Source: Ectocarpus siliculosus (taxonomy: Eukaryota; Sar; Phaeophyceae; Ectocarpales; Ectocarpaceae). Taken from it: a stretch of DNA of 46,658 bases. The stretch's first letter is position 1. Each line of letters opens with the position of its first letter. Under the pieces are notes generated by a model that saw only the letters and a list, made by a program, of their open reading frames with translations, ran no database searches and was not told the DNA's origin. Shown here piece by piece: positions 31,023-42,105 of the stretch. Location of the stretch: assembly GCA_000310025.1 (NCBI GenBank), contig FN648777.1:1-46658 (forward strand), read 5' to 3'. The translations under genes were made by a program, and so were the position numbers.

Positions 31023-32295
31023 CTTATGGTCGCCAAATCTTTGCCAAAATGTTTATATTTTCAAACATTTGCGGACAAAAAATTTGTTTCACTGTTTATG
31101 GGAGAAAATATTCTCAAACATTTCGAAATGGGGCAAAAGTCGCTCGTTTGACAAAATATTCTCAAAATTGGTCGCGAAAATGTTTCCCAAGAGCGGCGAG
31201 ATTAGTAGACGACCGCCCCCTTCCGTCCTAAACACCAACCACTGCGTAGCGCACACTCAACGTAGCAAGCTCATAGAGGGATCCGGGCAACCCTAGAGTC
31301 ACCGTGTCAATGTTTTGCCGGCTGATACATGGCGGGAGCTCGTCAAGCGTGCAAAAAAACAAACAGACAGGGGTGGTGTGGAGGGCAAGGCGAAAGCGTG
31401 GTTTGTGTCTCCGAACGGCAAAAAGGCGGCTGCTTGAGAGGAGAGGTGAGTACAAAACTATCCAGCTCTCGTCCTCTAGACCATCGATTCATGTTTTGTT
31501 TGCTTGAGTGTCTTCTTCATCAACGGCTCTCATCCGGGCGTGCGTGGTTCAGCAGTGGACGTACTCAACAGGCAGGGAGGCGCGTCGCTGTGAACTCGAT
31601 GTGTTGAAAAAGTCTTTCTTGGGACGGAGGAACAAGCCCTCTATATTCAAGTGAAAAAATAGACCGAAAAAAACGTTGTGTCCACAACTTTGCGCGCACA
31701 ACGATGTGCCTCCCTGCCCGTTGAGCGCGGCCACTGCCAACCCACGCACAACCGGATGAGAGTCGTTGATGGAGAAGACACCCAAGAAGACAAAACATGA
31801 ATCGATGGTCTAGAGGACGAGAGCTGGATAGTTTTGTACTCACATGTCCGTCAAGCGGCCGACTTTTTGCCGTTGGGAAGCGCTGACGCACGTTTTGGTC
31901 TCTTTTTGACACCGAGAACATTTTTTCTCGCACGCCCGGAGCGCTATCGCCACATATTGGCGGGCACAGCATCAGCTCAGTGCATCAAGGGTTGTGGGGA
32001 GCCCTTTGCGAGCTCGTTACATTCAGTTTCCATGACGCATTTGTGCTTTGTCTGTCACAAATCGTTTGGTAGCAGTAGCGCATTTGTGGTTTGTCTGTCA
32101 CAAATCGTTTGGTAGCAGTAGACCACGATTCCCGCCGCACGCGAGATGCATTTCGAGAAAACCACACGATAAAGATTTTGTTGCCCATAAAAACGGTACT
32201 CAAATGTTCCTCTCTGGCAGATATTCGCGCGCAAATGTTTGACAACATTTGAAGATTTTTTTCAAAGATTTGGCGACCATAAACAAGCATGGGTC
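31023..32295. mobile_element. Foldback element, unit 2 (tandem copy)
   Basis: A near-identical tandem copy of the preceding unit (for example, TAAACACCAACCACTGCG(C/T)AGC at 29995 and 31234; the central arms are almost base-for-base identical). It ends ACCATAAACAAGCATGGGTC at 32295, followed by TA; the left end of unit 1 is preceded by TA (29752-29753). So the pair as a whole is bounded by inverted GACCCATG ends with TA outside. A 51-bp internal duplication (GCATTTGTG(C/G)TTTGTCTGTC) lies at 32036-32125 and is unique to this unit. Confidence 0.8.
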
Positions 32296-32439
32296 TAATC
32301 ATCTTTGATCTCGTTGATCTGTTTCTATTGTTTACAACAGTACTGTAGTACGCACGATCACACCCGAATAAAAAGGAGACCACCAGAACGCGCTCTCCGC
32401 ACGCTGGGAAAGGATCCGGGACCAAATGAATGCGGACCC

Positions 32440-32930
32440 CAGAAGACGCACTTTTCACATTTGGTTTTAGAGGCGAAGCGGACCCTCTTTTTTGTGGCTC
32501 TCCAACTGCTGTTCGCGGATGGCGACATGGCGACACAGACAGACAAATTTTAGGGTTTGACGTCAGTCTTATCCGCCGCAGAAGGTGGAAGCTACCCAAA
32601 GTCGGGGAGGGATCGCGATTTGCAATTCCCAAGGGAACCGTACTTGAGGCGCCATGAGATTTGCACTCCCGTGGCCGAGGTTATTAGGCGGCAGGGAAAC
32701 ACAAAAAAAAAATGTTGGGCGGACCGGACCCTCTTTTTTCAACTGGCAAACAAACTGTTGTTAGGATGGCGAGACAATTTCCGGTCTTCCTGTCCGTCAC
32801 AGGAGGCGGAAGCTGATGCTCAAACTCAGGGAGGGGTCATGGTTTGCGGTTCCCTATCGAACCATACTCACTCGGGGCACCACGTCATGTTCATGGCAAG
32901 AAAAACATACCCCCAACGAAAACTGCTGGA
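32440..32930 (+). repeat. Repeat R1, two tandem partial 3' segments
   Basis: Two copies of the R1 3' segment: GCGGACCCTCTTTTTTG ... GGTGGAAGCTACCCAAAGTC at 32470-32660 and GGCGGACCGGACCCTCTTTT ... GGCGGAAGCTGATGCTCAAA at 32717-32900. They lead into R1 copy C. The TGGCAAG(A)AAAACATACCCCCAACG junction at 32895 corresponds to the end of copy A. Confidence 0.65.
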
Positions 32931-34150
32931 GTAGTGGGTGGGTGTGGGGGACCCCAAAACAATGAAACAGTCACGGTTCGCGTTGTTCTGGGGGGCCCAC
33001 CGGTGAAAAACCACCATCGCCACTCTGAACCGGTAGAAGCTGTAACATACCATGGCACTGACACGAACATTAGGGGCCATGCCCATTGGTTGACGGAAAG
33101 AGGCGGCGCCCATGGCCTCACATGCAGCAGCCGGATACACGGGGAGCCTCCTACTCCGCAAGAAGAAAAACGATTGCCGTTCGTTGACGTTCGATGTTGT
33201 TGGGACCCTAATGGCGCAATGCGACAGAGGGAGAGAGAGAGGTAGACTAAAGGAAGAGAGACTCGAGAAGACAAGGGATGAACTCTCGAGAAGACACTCA
33301 CTCTCACCCCTCTGGTACACCGCAGGCTTGAACACGTGTAACGAACGGCGACGTCCGATGTGCGCTCAGCAACAACAAACACAACAAAAGAAAAATAGTC
33401 GTCGTTTCCGAACTGTGGAGACTTTCATTTTTTTGTGGTATGAAGTGGCAACAAAGAAGAACACGACGATCTGTGTAGACTAGACTAGAGGCACGACGGA
33501 CGAACTATTATCTCAATGCGCTTGCCGTCGCGACAGATGCGCACCGCTACCGCTACACGAACGAGCAGACTGTTGTCAAACCTGACAACGATAATCTTAA
33601 GACCAGTGCACCACATTTCCGAGCATTTCCACAGTAGCAGCCGCATTTTCCGAACTGTGGAGACAATTGGTGGGGATTTTCTCTATTTTTGTGGTATGAA
33701 GTGACAACAAAGAAGAACACGACTATCTGTGTAACTAGAAGGACGACGGACGAACTATTGTCTCAATGCGCTTGCCGTCGCGGTGGATGCGCACTGCTAC
33801 CGCGACACGAACGAGCAGCCTGTTGTCAAACCTGACAACGATAACCGTACGACCATTGCAGCACATTCCGAGCATAACAGCAGCAACAGCGGCAGCAGCC
33901 GCCGCATGTGCACAACGGTCACTCAAGAACAAACGAAAAAAAAATTGTGGCGCGCAGCACGCAGGAGGACCCTCTTTCGCTGTTCAATGGCGAAACAGGC
34001 AAGGAACAGTCAAGGCCCACTCTTGCCGGCCACAGGAGGTGGAAGCTGCTCAAACTCGGGGACGGCTCATGATTTGCGATTCCACACCAAACCATACTCG
34101 AGGCGCCACGAGATTTGCACTGTAGCTCGAGAACAGCATTGTAGACCGGG
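32930..34150 (+). repeat. Dispersed repeat R1, copy C
   Basis: Landmarks as in copies A and B: GTAGTGGGTGGGTG (32930), CACCATCGCCACTC, GCCCATGGCCTCAC, TTGACGTTCGATGTTGTTGG (33185), TAGTCGTCGTTTCCGAACTG, CGGACGAACTATTATCTCAA, GGTGGAAGCTGCTCAAACTC. An internal duplication repeats the TTCCGAACTGTGGAGAC ... GACGGACGAACTATT block (33404-33590 and 33648-33840). It carries the uninterrupted junction that serves as an empty-site model for the TIR element. Confidence 0.75.
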
Positions 34151-34154
34151 TCGG

Positions 34155-34498
34155 GCAAGCGGTGGGGGATGCGAATGAAAGTTCCACCCACCTACAAGTA
34201 CGGATATCGAACGATGAGACTGAAGCTAAAGCTTCAGAACTTTCATTTTTTTCTAGACCTACCTGTAGACCGCGAGGAGAGCGCAGCCGAATTGAACAGG
34301 GTTGACAGGGTTGTCGCGTGTGATGCTACAGCACCCCTTCACACACGTAACACACCTATCATGTACACACGCGCACTAACGCAAACACAGCACGCGCGCA
34401 CGATGTCTGTCTCACCTTTTCAAGCAGATCTCAAGATCTTCTTTTCACGCGCTCCCTCTTGTCTGCTCCCACACTCTTTTTTTGTCTCCGTTCGTATA

Positions 34499-34556
<58 letters not shown>

Positions 34557-34800
34557 GTTCCACCACGGTGTCTCCACAAGGCACAGCAGTTGGCTGTTGC
34601 TTTCCACGACCCGATCTCTCCCTGTCTCTCCCTTTCTCTCTGCCTGTCTCTCTCTCTCTATCTCTCTCTCGCTCGCTCTCTGTGCGTGTGTTCCACTACA
34701 ACAGGGGTGTGTCCTCAAAGGCACAGCAGTCAAACTGCTGATTCCCACGGCCCCATCGATCGGGAAAAAAATCAGAATCCACGGCGTCCCCATAAAAAAT
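34155..34800. repeat. TC microsatellite region, no gene
   Basis: 34500-34553 is a (CT)n run of about 27 units, and 34617-34680 a second, interrupted CT-rich run (CTCTCC, CTGTCTCT). Ser/Leu and Arg/Glu frames here are microsatellite artefacts. Confidence 0.9.
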
Positions 34801-34812
34801 CACTGACACTAA

Positions 34813-35020
34813 TGGGATCCCACGTGGGACGTCCCATGGGACACGTGGGACGTCTCGTGGGACACGTGGGACGTCCCATGGGACACCAAATCTAGAACGC
34901 GGGACTCGTGGGACGCCCCATGGCACCACGCTAGGGACGTCCCACACGGGGCGCTCGAAAACAGGCGTGGGACGTCCCAGCCGGTCTCCCCTACGGTGTC
35001 CCACTGCTGTCCCACAGGTG
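34813..35020. repeat. Cluster of GTCCCA/TGGGAC palindromes
   Basis: About 200 bp made of TGGGAC and GTCCCA hexamers in alternating orientation, forming repeated palindromes such as GTGGGACGTCCCATGGGACA (34822, 34868) and GGGACGTCCC (34826, 34872, 34932, 34968). It degrades rightward (GGTCTCCCCTACGGTGTCCC). This is not a simple microsatellite. Confidence 0.85.
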
Positions 35021-35129
35021 TTCATAAAATTAGCTATATTTTATCAGCTGATTTAGTGGATGATATAAGAGAATACGATGCATGAATAGCGAGTTTGCTA
35101 ACTTTCGAACTCACTCGTGTATTGTTGGA

Positions 35130-35340
35130 ACAGAAGTAGTCTATAGTCGCCGTTTCCGAACTGTGGAGACTCTCTTTCATCATCATTTATTTGTGGTATG
35201 AAGTAGAAGCTGCAACTGACAACAACAAAAAAAGGTGACGATTAGAAACACCACGGACGAACTACAGCAACAGTATCATCTCAATACCTCAATACGCTTG
35301 CCGTCGCGATCTAACGAACAGACAGACAGACATGCTGCTT
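35130..35340 (+). repeat. Dispersed repeat R1, fragment D
   Basis: TAGTCGCCGTTTCCGAACTG (35141) to ATACGCTTGCCGTCGCGATC (35290) corresponds to the central block of R1 with extra short insertions (CATCAT, CAATACCT). It is truncated on both sides. Confidence 0.75.
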
Positions 35341-36510
35341 TCTCACTGGCGACAAACGAGCGGCCAGCGGTGTGGGTCCTAACCGTGATTGTGTGCACAT
35401 GGGTTTTCGCCGAACAGCCCCGCCATTTTCGGGTAGGGGCAAGAACAACCGCGGGTACTCCTCCGGGGGGTGAGTAGCCAAGATCGGGTGCACCCGGTGG
35501 AAAGACGGTCAAGGTCGGGTAGGGGCGGGCATCGGCCAATCAGATGGTGTCATGCGGTCGCTCCCAGCAGCATCTTGTAGGAGTACCCGATTATGGCCGT
35601 GTTTGGACCGGGTGTACCCGATTTTTGGCCACTGCTCAATAAAATTGAACACCATGGTCTGTGCAAGACACACGAAAGCGGACAAAAAACACATGAAAAC
35701 AAGCAACCGCATAGGGAAAAAAAACGACTTCCGGGCATCAGCCACCGCGGTTCCATTGCGAGCTCTATTGCGACAGGTCACCCCTTACACTTTTCGTATT
35801 CTTGCACCATACAATTTCTTTGTGACAACGGTGTAGGGCAGAAAACTGCCCCATTTGCAGATTGGTTGTAGGCAGCGGCGATCCGGGTAGCATGTAAAAT
35901 AACACATTTATGACCTCCAACTATTCAATTGTATTTAATTTGTTGAGCTCGACGGTTCCTCCTCATGGACAGATACGCTGGGTAGCAGGCCGGTGGTCCC
36001 CCTTGGCCCTATAGATTGTCACCGCAACCCGTCAAGCAGCGTTCCTGCTTTTACCACTACCACCTGTTGCAAGAAAAAAATTATTGCAATCCATCGTGCG
36101 GTGCACACCAAACCTGGAAGAACACCCCCGTATGTGCGAAAAGCTCCCGCCGTGTCACACAAGCTACCGGAATGCCTGGATTCTCGGGATACCGGACAAC
36201 AAGCACTCCCTCTACCACGCTCCGGTGTTTCGGGTGAACTCGACGGATCAGGTACCGACAGCGAGATGCGCTCGTTCTCCCAAGCTTGTCCCAAGTCAAC
36301 ATATATATTCTCTCTCTGTACCCTGTGGGTACAACGGATGGTATGCGGCTTGGGTGGTTTCATGTGCATACGCTGCATCTAACGAGACCGACGTCTAGCG
36401 AGTTGGAGCAGCAGTCGAATGGGAATCCAACCATTTTTGAACGTTGTCGTTCCGGACCCACACCATCCCGCCCCTACCGTCGCTGTGACGCTTCATCTCC
36501 TCCCTGAAGT
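35341..36510. other. Intergenic; no supported gene
   Basis: 35430-35640 repeats CGGGTA-containing phrases (TCGGGTAGGGGC at 35429 and 35515; GGGTGCACCCGG; CGGGTGTACCCG) in both orientations. A frame at 36084-36398 encodes EKLPPCHTSYRNAWILGIPD and may be a gene relic, but has no other support. Confidence 0.4.
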
Positions 36511-37823
36511 CTATGTAGCCATCACACCATCCCGGGCGTTCTTCCGCCTCCTGCGTTCCTCGTTTTCCATGAAAACCTTGAGCGCTTCATACGAGGCCCT
36601 CGTGTCCCTTTGCAAATCTGCGCCGATGCTGTCCTCACCCAAAACAGCATGAAGCAGTGCGTCCTCGTCGAGAGTGCGGTCTACTAGCTCCTCGACCAAC
36701 CCATTTTTCAAGTCCTTCAGGAAATCCGAGATATCCACGTTCAGCCCTGTCGTTGCGTTCAGCGCCACCTTCGCGGTCACCACGGCTACCTATAGGAAGA
36801 GAGGGCGCGACTAAGGGGGCAACAAAGAATCCATCAAAGCTCATCGTCACTTACGTTTCAAAGGGTTACGCCAGGAAACAGAGTATTCATAGTCAAAGAC
36901 TTGACGTCTGCAGCACGTATTGCATGGGAAGAATTGCTCATTCGGAATGCGACTTTCCCTCCCCCAAAATAGGAGGGTATCAGGAACCGTAGAACCTTAC
37001 AGTTGAACCCCACCTGAAGTGGTGTCACCGACTCCGACCGGCGTACTACAAATTCCTGTCTTACCTGAAGCACAGGCGATATTTCCTTCACCCAGGCACG
37101 GGTCTCCTGAAATCGATAGCCGTCACCACCATAGCCACACGGCACCTTAGTCATGTCGACCGGGCACAAGAAATGAAGTGTCATGTCCTTCTTCCCCACG
37201 CCACGAAGTTTGCTCGGAAGAAACCTCTTCCACCCTGTGGCCCTCAAAGATCTGTCACCAATTCCAGCCTCCTTGACGACCACAAGGCGAGGGTAACGGT
37301 AGTTCGGGGTCTGCAAGTCCGTGAGGCGCATGAGGCTTTCCTGGGTGCTCTCTAGCACCTTGTCCAGGGTTCCCTGCATCGTGCCGAACCCGTCCTGCAC
37401 CTCCTGCTTCACTTTACGCAACCCAGCCACGGTGTCACCAAATCCTCCCTCCACCTCGTCCTTCACGTCACGCAACTCGGTATTGGTGTCGTCGAACCCT
37501 CCCTTGACCTCACCCTTCATCTCGTCGAATATTTCCTTCATCTCACCCTTCATGCTGGTGAATCCTCCTTCAACCTCAGTGAATCCCGCCTTCACCTCCG
37601 CCTTCACCTCGTTGAATCCTCCCTTTGTGTCACCCTTCACCTCGTTGAATCCTCCCTTCATCTCAACCTTCAAGTTGTTGATCTCCTCTTCCACCTCGGC
37701 GAATCCCCCCTTCACAGCTGTGGCCACGATCTCTCGAATCAACTCGCCCTCCTGCCTGGAGGGATCCTGCTTTGTACAAACACGACGCGACCGCAGGCGC
37801 AGGACGACCGCACTCAGCGGCAA
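36511..37823 (-). CDS. Two-exon gene: repeated coiled-coil-like N-half plus conserved C-terminal module
   Basis: Exon 1 ends at 37065 (CTTCAG|GTAAGA, phase 0); exon 2 runs from 36789 (after CCTATAG, phase 0) to a stop at 36511, 92 codons. No ATG is seen in frame, and an acceptor at 37766 (AAAGCAG|GATCCC) suggests a missing 5' exon. Residues about 40-150 are tandem 11-mer-like repeats (KGGFNEVKGDTKGGFNEVKA, GEVKGGFDDTNTELRDVKDE), predicted helical and amphipathic. Then come NYRYPRLVVVKEAG, KKDMTLHFLCPVDMTKVPCG, YRFQETRAWVKEISPVLQ|VA and TTGLNVDISDFLKDLKNGLV. The C-terminal block resembles a conserved tail seen in some large brown-algal and other eukaryotic signalling proteins, but I cannot name it surely. 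It ends with a basic ERRRRKNARDG. Confidence 0.6.
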
Positions 37824-37889
37824 CGCATAAAGCTAAAACACATGTGTGCCCCGACCAAAAAGAACCGCAATCCTGGTCCACACACGTTG

Positions 37890-39640
37890 CGGAGACACCA
37901 TGAGCCAGGCAGGAGGGCCAGGTGATTGCAATGTGGAATAGGCGATGTCAGCACATGTCTCCAGCGCACCCTTTCCCAACGAAGGCGTATTGATAGACGT
38001 CATAGAAGTGAAGTTTTGCTGCCACTACTGCCCATACTATTGGAACGTGATGGTGTTGTACACTTGCGCAGCAGACGAGGCGGTGAGCGAGGAGCAAAGG
38101 AACACGGCAACATCAACATTGTGCTCCGATTCTTCTCTCTGGCACACACAAGACCAAGCTACTGCAGATACAAGCCACAGAACAAGCCGGATTGCGGAAC
38201 CTATCATCAGCGGACAATCAATGCCCAGGGAGGATGGGCTTCGAGAGGAATCAACATTGTAGAACATCCGAAGGATATCATTAGTCCGTACGTAATTTAG
38301 GCGTTTGATATTCCCAAGAATTACGTACGATATGGATGGTCAGACGCTACGAGCAGCGGCGCCAAAGCACGCCAATAACTGACGGCAAACCGAATCGCCG
38401 AAAGGTCACCGAAACAGGCCAGACCTAGATGCTAGCGAGTTCGTGCGCTTTGGTCCACAATGGGCACAGTTTGTCGATGGAAGAACTGAAAACCTGATGT
38501 CGGTTGTTCTCCATCGGATCATACCGGAACACACATTGATGCGGCCAAATCACTCCGATTAGTTCGGTTGCGCAATATTTACAACCAAAAAGTTGCAATC
38601 CGTTCTCACCGCCGGGCAAGCGAAGCAGTACTGACTCTTCAGGTCGTCGAACCTCGCCTTCACCTCGTTGAAAATCACGTCTGCCATTTGAAAAACGAGC
38701 GGACTAAATATGTCAGCCTGCCCGAACAGTTATTCTCTTGCTCACTACGCGATGCTCGCTATCAGTATGCCCCCATGGGTGGACCGCGAGGGTGACGACA
38801 ACGGTCGAAACTTGACTGGGCTGGAGACATCGAGTTCATTCCTCCGTGTTGCCTACTTCGTTGCAATACGTGCAACGTAAGCACGAAAGTCAGCCTTGAT
38901 GACGACCCCGTCAAGGCGCAGACAACGCGACAGAACTACAATCTCGTGCCGCCAATACATCTATCAGTAGACCTACGGCTGGACTCACGGATCGACGAGG
39001 ACATGCTGACACTGCATTCGGCAAAGGCTACATGTAGCCAACTATTGCCGAAAACGTAGGAGTCAATATACAGGTGGGAGCAATCGAACAGGATTGGGGG
39101 AAAACGGGGGTATGAACATATAAACTTCTACATCGGTTTTACCAAGGGTCGGAGTTGACACACAAGATTGCAAAGACGTCAACAAAACCACCCCCAAGTA
39201 ACCTATCAGCCGTGATTTTCGTGATCAAAGATGGGCAGAGATCCGGTCGTTTTTCGTTCTTCGTATATATATCGCCACAAGCAAAGTCTCAGTCTGTGCG
39301 AGTGTGTATCGTGTATTGCATGTGCTCGATTGCAATATGGGAACGCTCGCAAGTCTGTTACAGAGATATTTGGTAACGGTTCGCCCTGTGCGATTTTGAT
39401 TAGTATCGCGGAGGGCAAGGATAATTCGGGGGATAGAAAATAGAAACAAAAAGACGGATGTATGATGTGATCTTATTCAGTATGGCAAATCCTAGCTGTC
39501 GCAGAGGGGCGCGCCTGAAACTAGCAGAACCATGCGAATAAAAATAAAATTCCGTTGGCGTGGCTGCGATCGCACAAGTGGCAGACATCGCGCGCATGAA
39601 GAAACGCAAGTGAGAGTTCGGTACTCCAAGCTCGACATTG
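37890..39640. other. Between two minus-strand genes; 3' end of ROCO expected here
   Basis: The last ROCO exon(s) after 39652 should fall here but I could not place them. A small hairpin, CGTACGTAATT ... AATTACGTACG (38288-38332), is present. Short frames at 37926-38300 have no support. 38425-38800 has a short Glu/Arg-type frame resembling nothing known. Confidence 0.4.
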
Positions 39641-39651
39641 GTCGTTCATAC

Positions 39652-39775
39652 CTCGGTCCAGTCGGATGTCCACTAACCGCAAGAGATCGATAGCCGCGTC
39701 CCCGAGCCCTCCCGTATCGGCACTGCATTGTGGGCATCTACTGCCTTCCAGAAATTTGTCTCCATCTCTTGTCGC
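39652..39775 (-). CDS. ROCO GTPase, C-terminal exon (Cys motif)
   Basis: Entered in phase 0 after CAATTGTCAG; reads ATRDGDKFLEGSRCPQCSAD, then TGGLGDAAIDLLRLVDIRLD, and leaves in phase 1 at GACCGAG|GTATGA. C-P-Q-C-S after the COR exon's C-P-Q-H-G gives a likely four-ligand metal site split across two exons. This segment follows the COR domain in brown-algal ROCO proteins. A further small exon should follow on minus below 39640, not identified. Confidence 0.7.
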
Positions 39776-40428
39776 CTGACAATTGGGATGCAACACCTTG
39801 ACCGTTGTAAGCGTGAAAAATGAAGCTCGCATGTCGACCTGAGTATTGTCTCAAACACCTTGATGTCTTGGAAAATGATGGAACGCCGAAAACCCCATCG
39901 GGCAGCAACAGAATCACGCAAGTCTAATACGTCAAACGCTACCTTTGGCACGTGCACGAGTACAGTCACCAAACAACAGTAAACGGTGAAATCGAGACTC
40001 GTTTTCATGCAGCCACGTGCTTCTATGGATGCATCACGTTTCCGACGACATTCCGGTAGCAAAGATTCCCGCTACCATACCACCAGCAGAGCAAGCGCCT
40101 GACAATACAGAATCCGTGCGACTTGACACCCGTTCAAGTCTCACGGTACATTGGCACTAGCTGCTCTGCTCCCAACTCTCGAGAGCGTCATACCTAATGG
40201 GATTCCCATGGCAACATCGTTACGGAGAAGAAAAATGTCCTCCCACTATGATCGCTCATGTGAACGATACTGGAACATGGACAGCACAACATTGTCGATT
40301 GGGCGAATAGACCATGACAATTCCCACACGGGGTCGACTGTTCCCAGAACCGGGCGATTCGAGCGACCAGAAGTGTAGTCTGCTTAGACATTCATTGGTC
40401 CACAGACATACACGTGTTGAGGGCTTAC

Positions 40429-41191
40429 CTTGTTCGCAAAGAGCATCCCGTCGCCATGCTGAGGACATTTCAGAGAGCCTTTCCAGCGCAGTCCTGGAAA
40501 ATCCACCAGCATCAAGCTCACGGCAGACATCACGTATGACATCGCCATCCACGGCCCTGGGGTGCTGATATCGCCGAAAATTTGAGCAACAAGCTCATTA
40601 TCGATGGACGAGTATTCCACGACCACAGCAAATGTCCTGCGCTCATCTCGGACGCCGAGGCCGCCATGCACAAGCACCCCATATCGCCAGAATGTTTGCA
40701 CACCACGAAGACCGCAGCACCGCGTCAACACCTTTTCGACCGCACCCGGCGGTACACCCAGGAAGATCTTCCAACTGGCGCGGAATGCCGGGGTGAGTCC
40801 CGAGCAGAAGGTATCGATTACTTTGCCCGAACTCTCGGGGCGGTGTGGCTTTAGCCTCAACAGAACTACCAGGCCTTCAGCAGGATCGTTTTCGAGTGGG
40901 AAAGTGAGACCCAACGATGCCAGAGTCCGCAGCACATACTCGGACAGACCATCCGGCCACATGGCATCCGCCAACCTGGGTTCAAGCACACCCTCCTTGA
41001 GCCTGTCCCACGAAGCGATGTCTGATGGATCGTCGAGCGTGATGCGTGTGTCGTCCGTGTCCCCAAGATACACATGGCCGTCAAAGGCCTCTTGGTCCTT
41101 GTGGTTGAGTAAGGGCTTGAGGATTTTCGCCAGCAAAACGACATCGAGAAAGACAAATTTCTCGTGGCGAACGAGGAATCCGTCGAACTCC
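40429..41191 (-). CDS. ROCO GTPase, COR-domain exon
   Basis: Acceptor GTGCACGCAG; begins phase 2 to give R-EFDGFLVRHEKFVFLDVVLL, then AKILKPLLNHKD, GLSEYVLRTLASLGLTFPLE (the COR pattern of a hydrophobic LxxLG followed by a strand), TPAFRASWKIFLGVPPGAVE, VQTFWRYGVLVHGGLG and SLKCPQHGDGMLFANK. 763 nt with no stop, ending phase 0 at AACAAG|GTAAGC. COR ('C-terminal of Roc') is the dimerisation domain that couples GTPase state to output in ROCO proteins. Phases match both neighbouring exons, so this part of the gene looks intact. Confidence 0.8.
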
Positions 41192-41470
41192 CTGCGTGCA
41201 CAACGTTGTGAAGCCAAATGTACAAGTTGGAAAATCCGCCCAGGAGCAATCCAAGGTCCAAATTCCATGCGGATTCTTGGGAGGAAGCATCGTTGCAACG
41301 TCGTTTTCCGACAGGACCAACAAAATACTCGAGACCTAGACATATTAGCTTTCTAAGCGATCATGTACACCGAACTGCAGCCATGCTATACCTAGCATTG
41401 ACCATAGTAGGATCTCAAGCGTGGTGAAAAAAGAGGTCGCCAAATCGAAAAGCCGATTTGATCCATTTAC

Positions 41471-41674
41471 CTGATCGAGAGAGCTCCTTCCAAAGCATTC
41501 TCGGCGTTTGTGACCGTGATCGTTCTCCTCCTAAGCTCATCAACTGTTTCCTGCCATTTGGCGCTGAGTTCCTCAACCGTGATCCCCTGATACGCGGTTG
41601 TCTTGCCTACTGCTGTTTCCGTCGCACCTCTGTCACTGTTGGGGGACTTGTGCAACACCATCTCCATCGGATCT
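41471..41674 (-). CDS. ROCO GTPase, Roc-COR linker exon
   Basis: After TTTCGCAG the exon enters in phase 2 and reads R-DPMEMVLHKSPNSDRGATET, then VEELSAKWQETVDELRRRTI and TVTNAENALEGALSIR, leaving in phase 2 at GATCAG|GTAAAT. It is a charged helical connector between Roc and COR. 'ENALEGAL' and the final R complete the codon shared with the COR exon. No stop. Confidence 0.75.
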
Positions 41675-42105
41675 CTGCGAAAGCAGTATTAATACAACAA
41701 CACGTTCAAACGCTTTCATGTCGCCGGACTGTACATCTCGTCGGCGCTCGTGGCACGCCAGTGTTCGAGGACTGCATCCATACCTCTGCATCGTACGAGA
41801 TGCTAGTGCACAGCAAACACCAACTTATCGACATTTGGACGAAGGCCACTCGCGAACAAAATATGGGCACGTAGGCCCGAGAATCAACAACGGGAATTCG
41901 ACGGGGCATGGTGCCACGGGGCTACGTTTCGTCACCATGACCAGGCCGAAGAGGACGTACTCAATAGAGGTGTTCAACGTAGTGGTGTTCAAATCCCACC
42001 CAAAACGTCAAGTGAGCAAAGGGTCCACAGACACCTCCGGTCTCAACATACGAAGGTACCCAAAGTCGGTGTAGAGCCCAAGCGAAACTCCATGACCAAG
42101 CTCAC

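Noticed and set aside
30069-32302. Many 60-130 codon frames repeated in both foldback units
   Set aside because: The same sequence is read on both strands because of the inverted arms; no frame is conserved over the other.
34431-34895. Ser/Leu-rich and Arg/Glu-rich frames
   Set aside because: They read the CT microsatellite.
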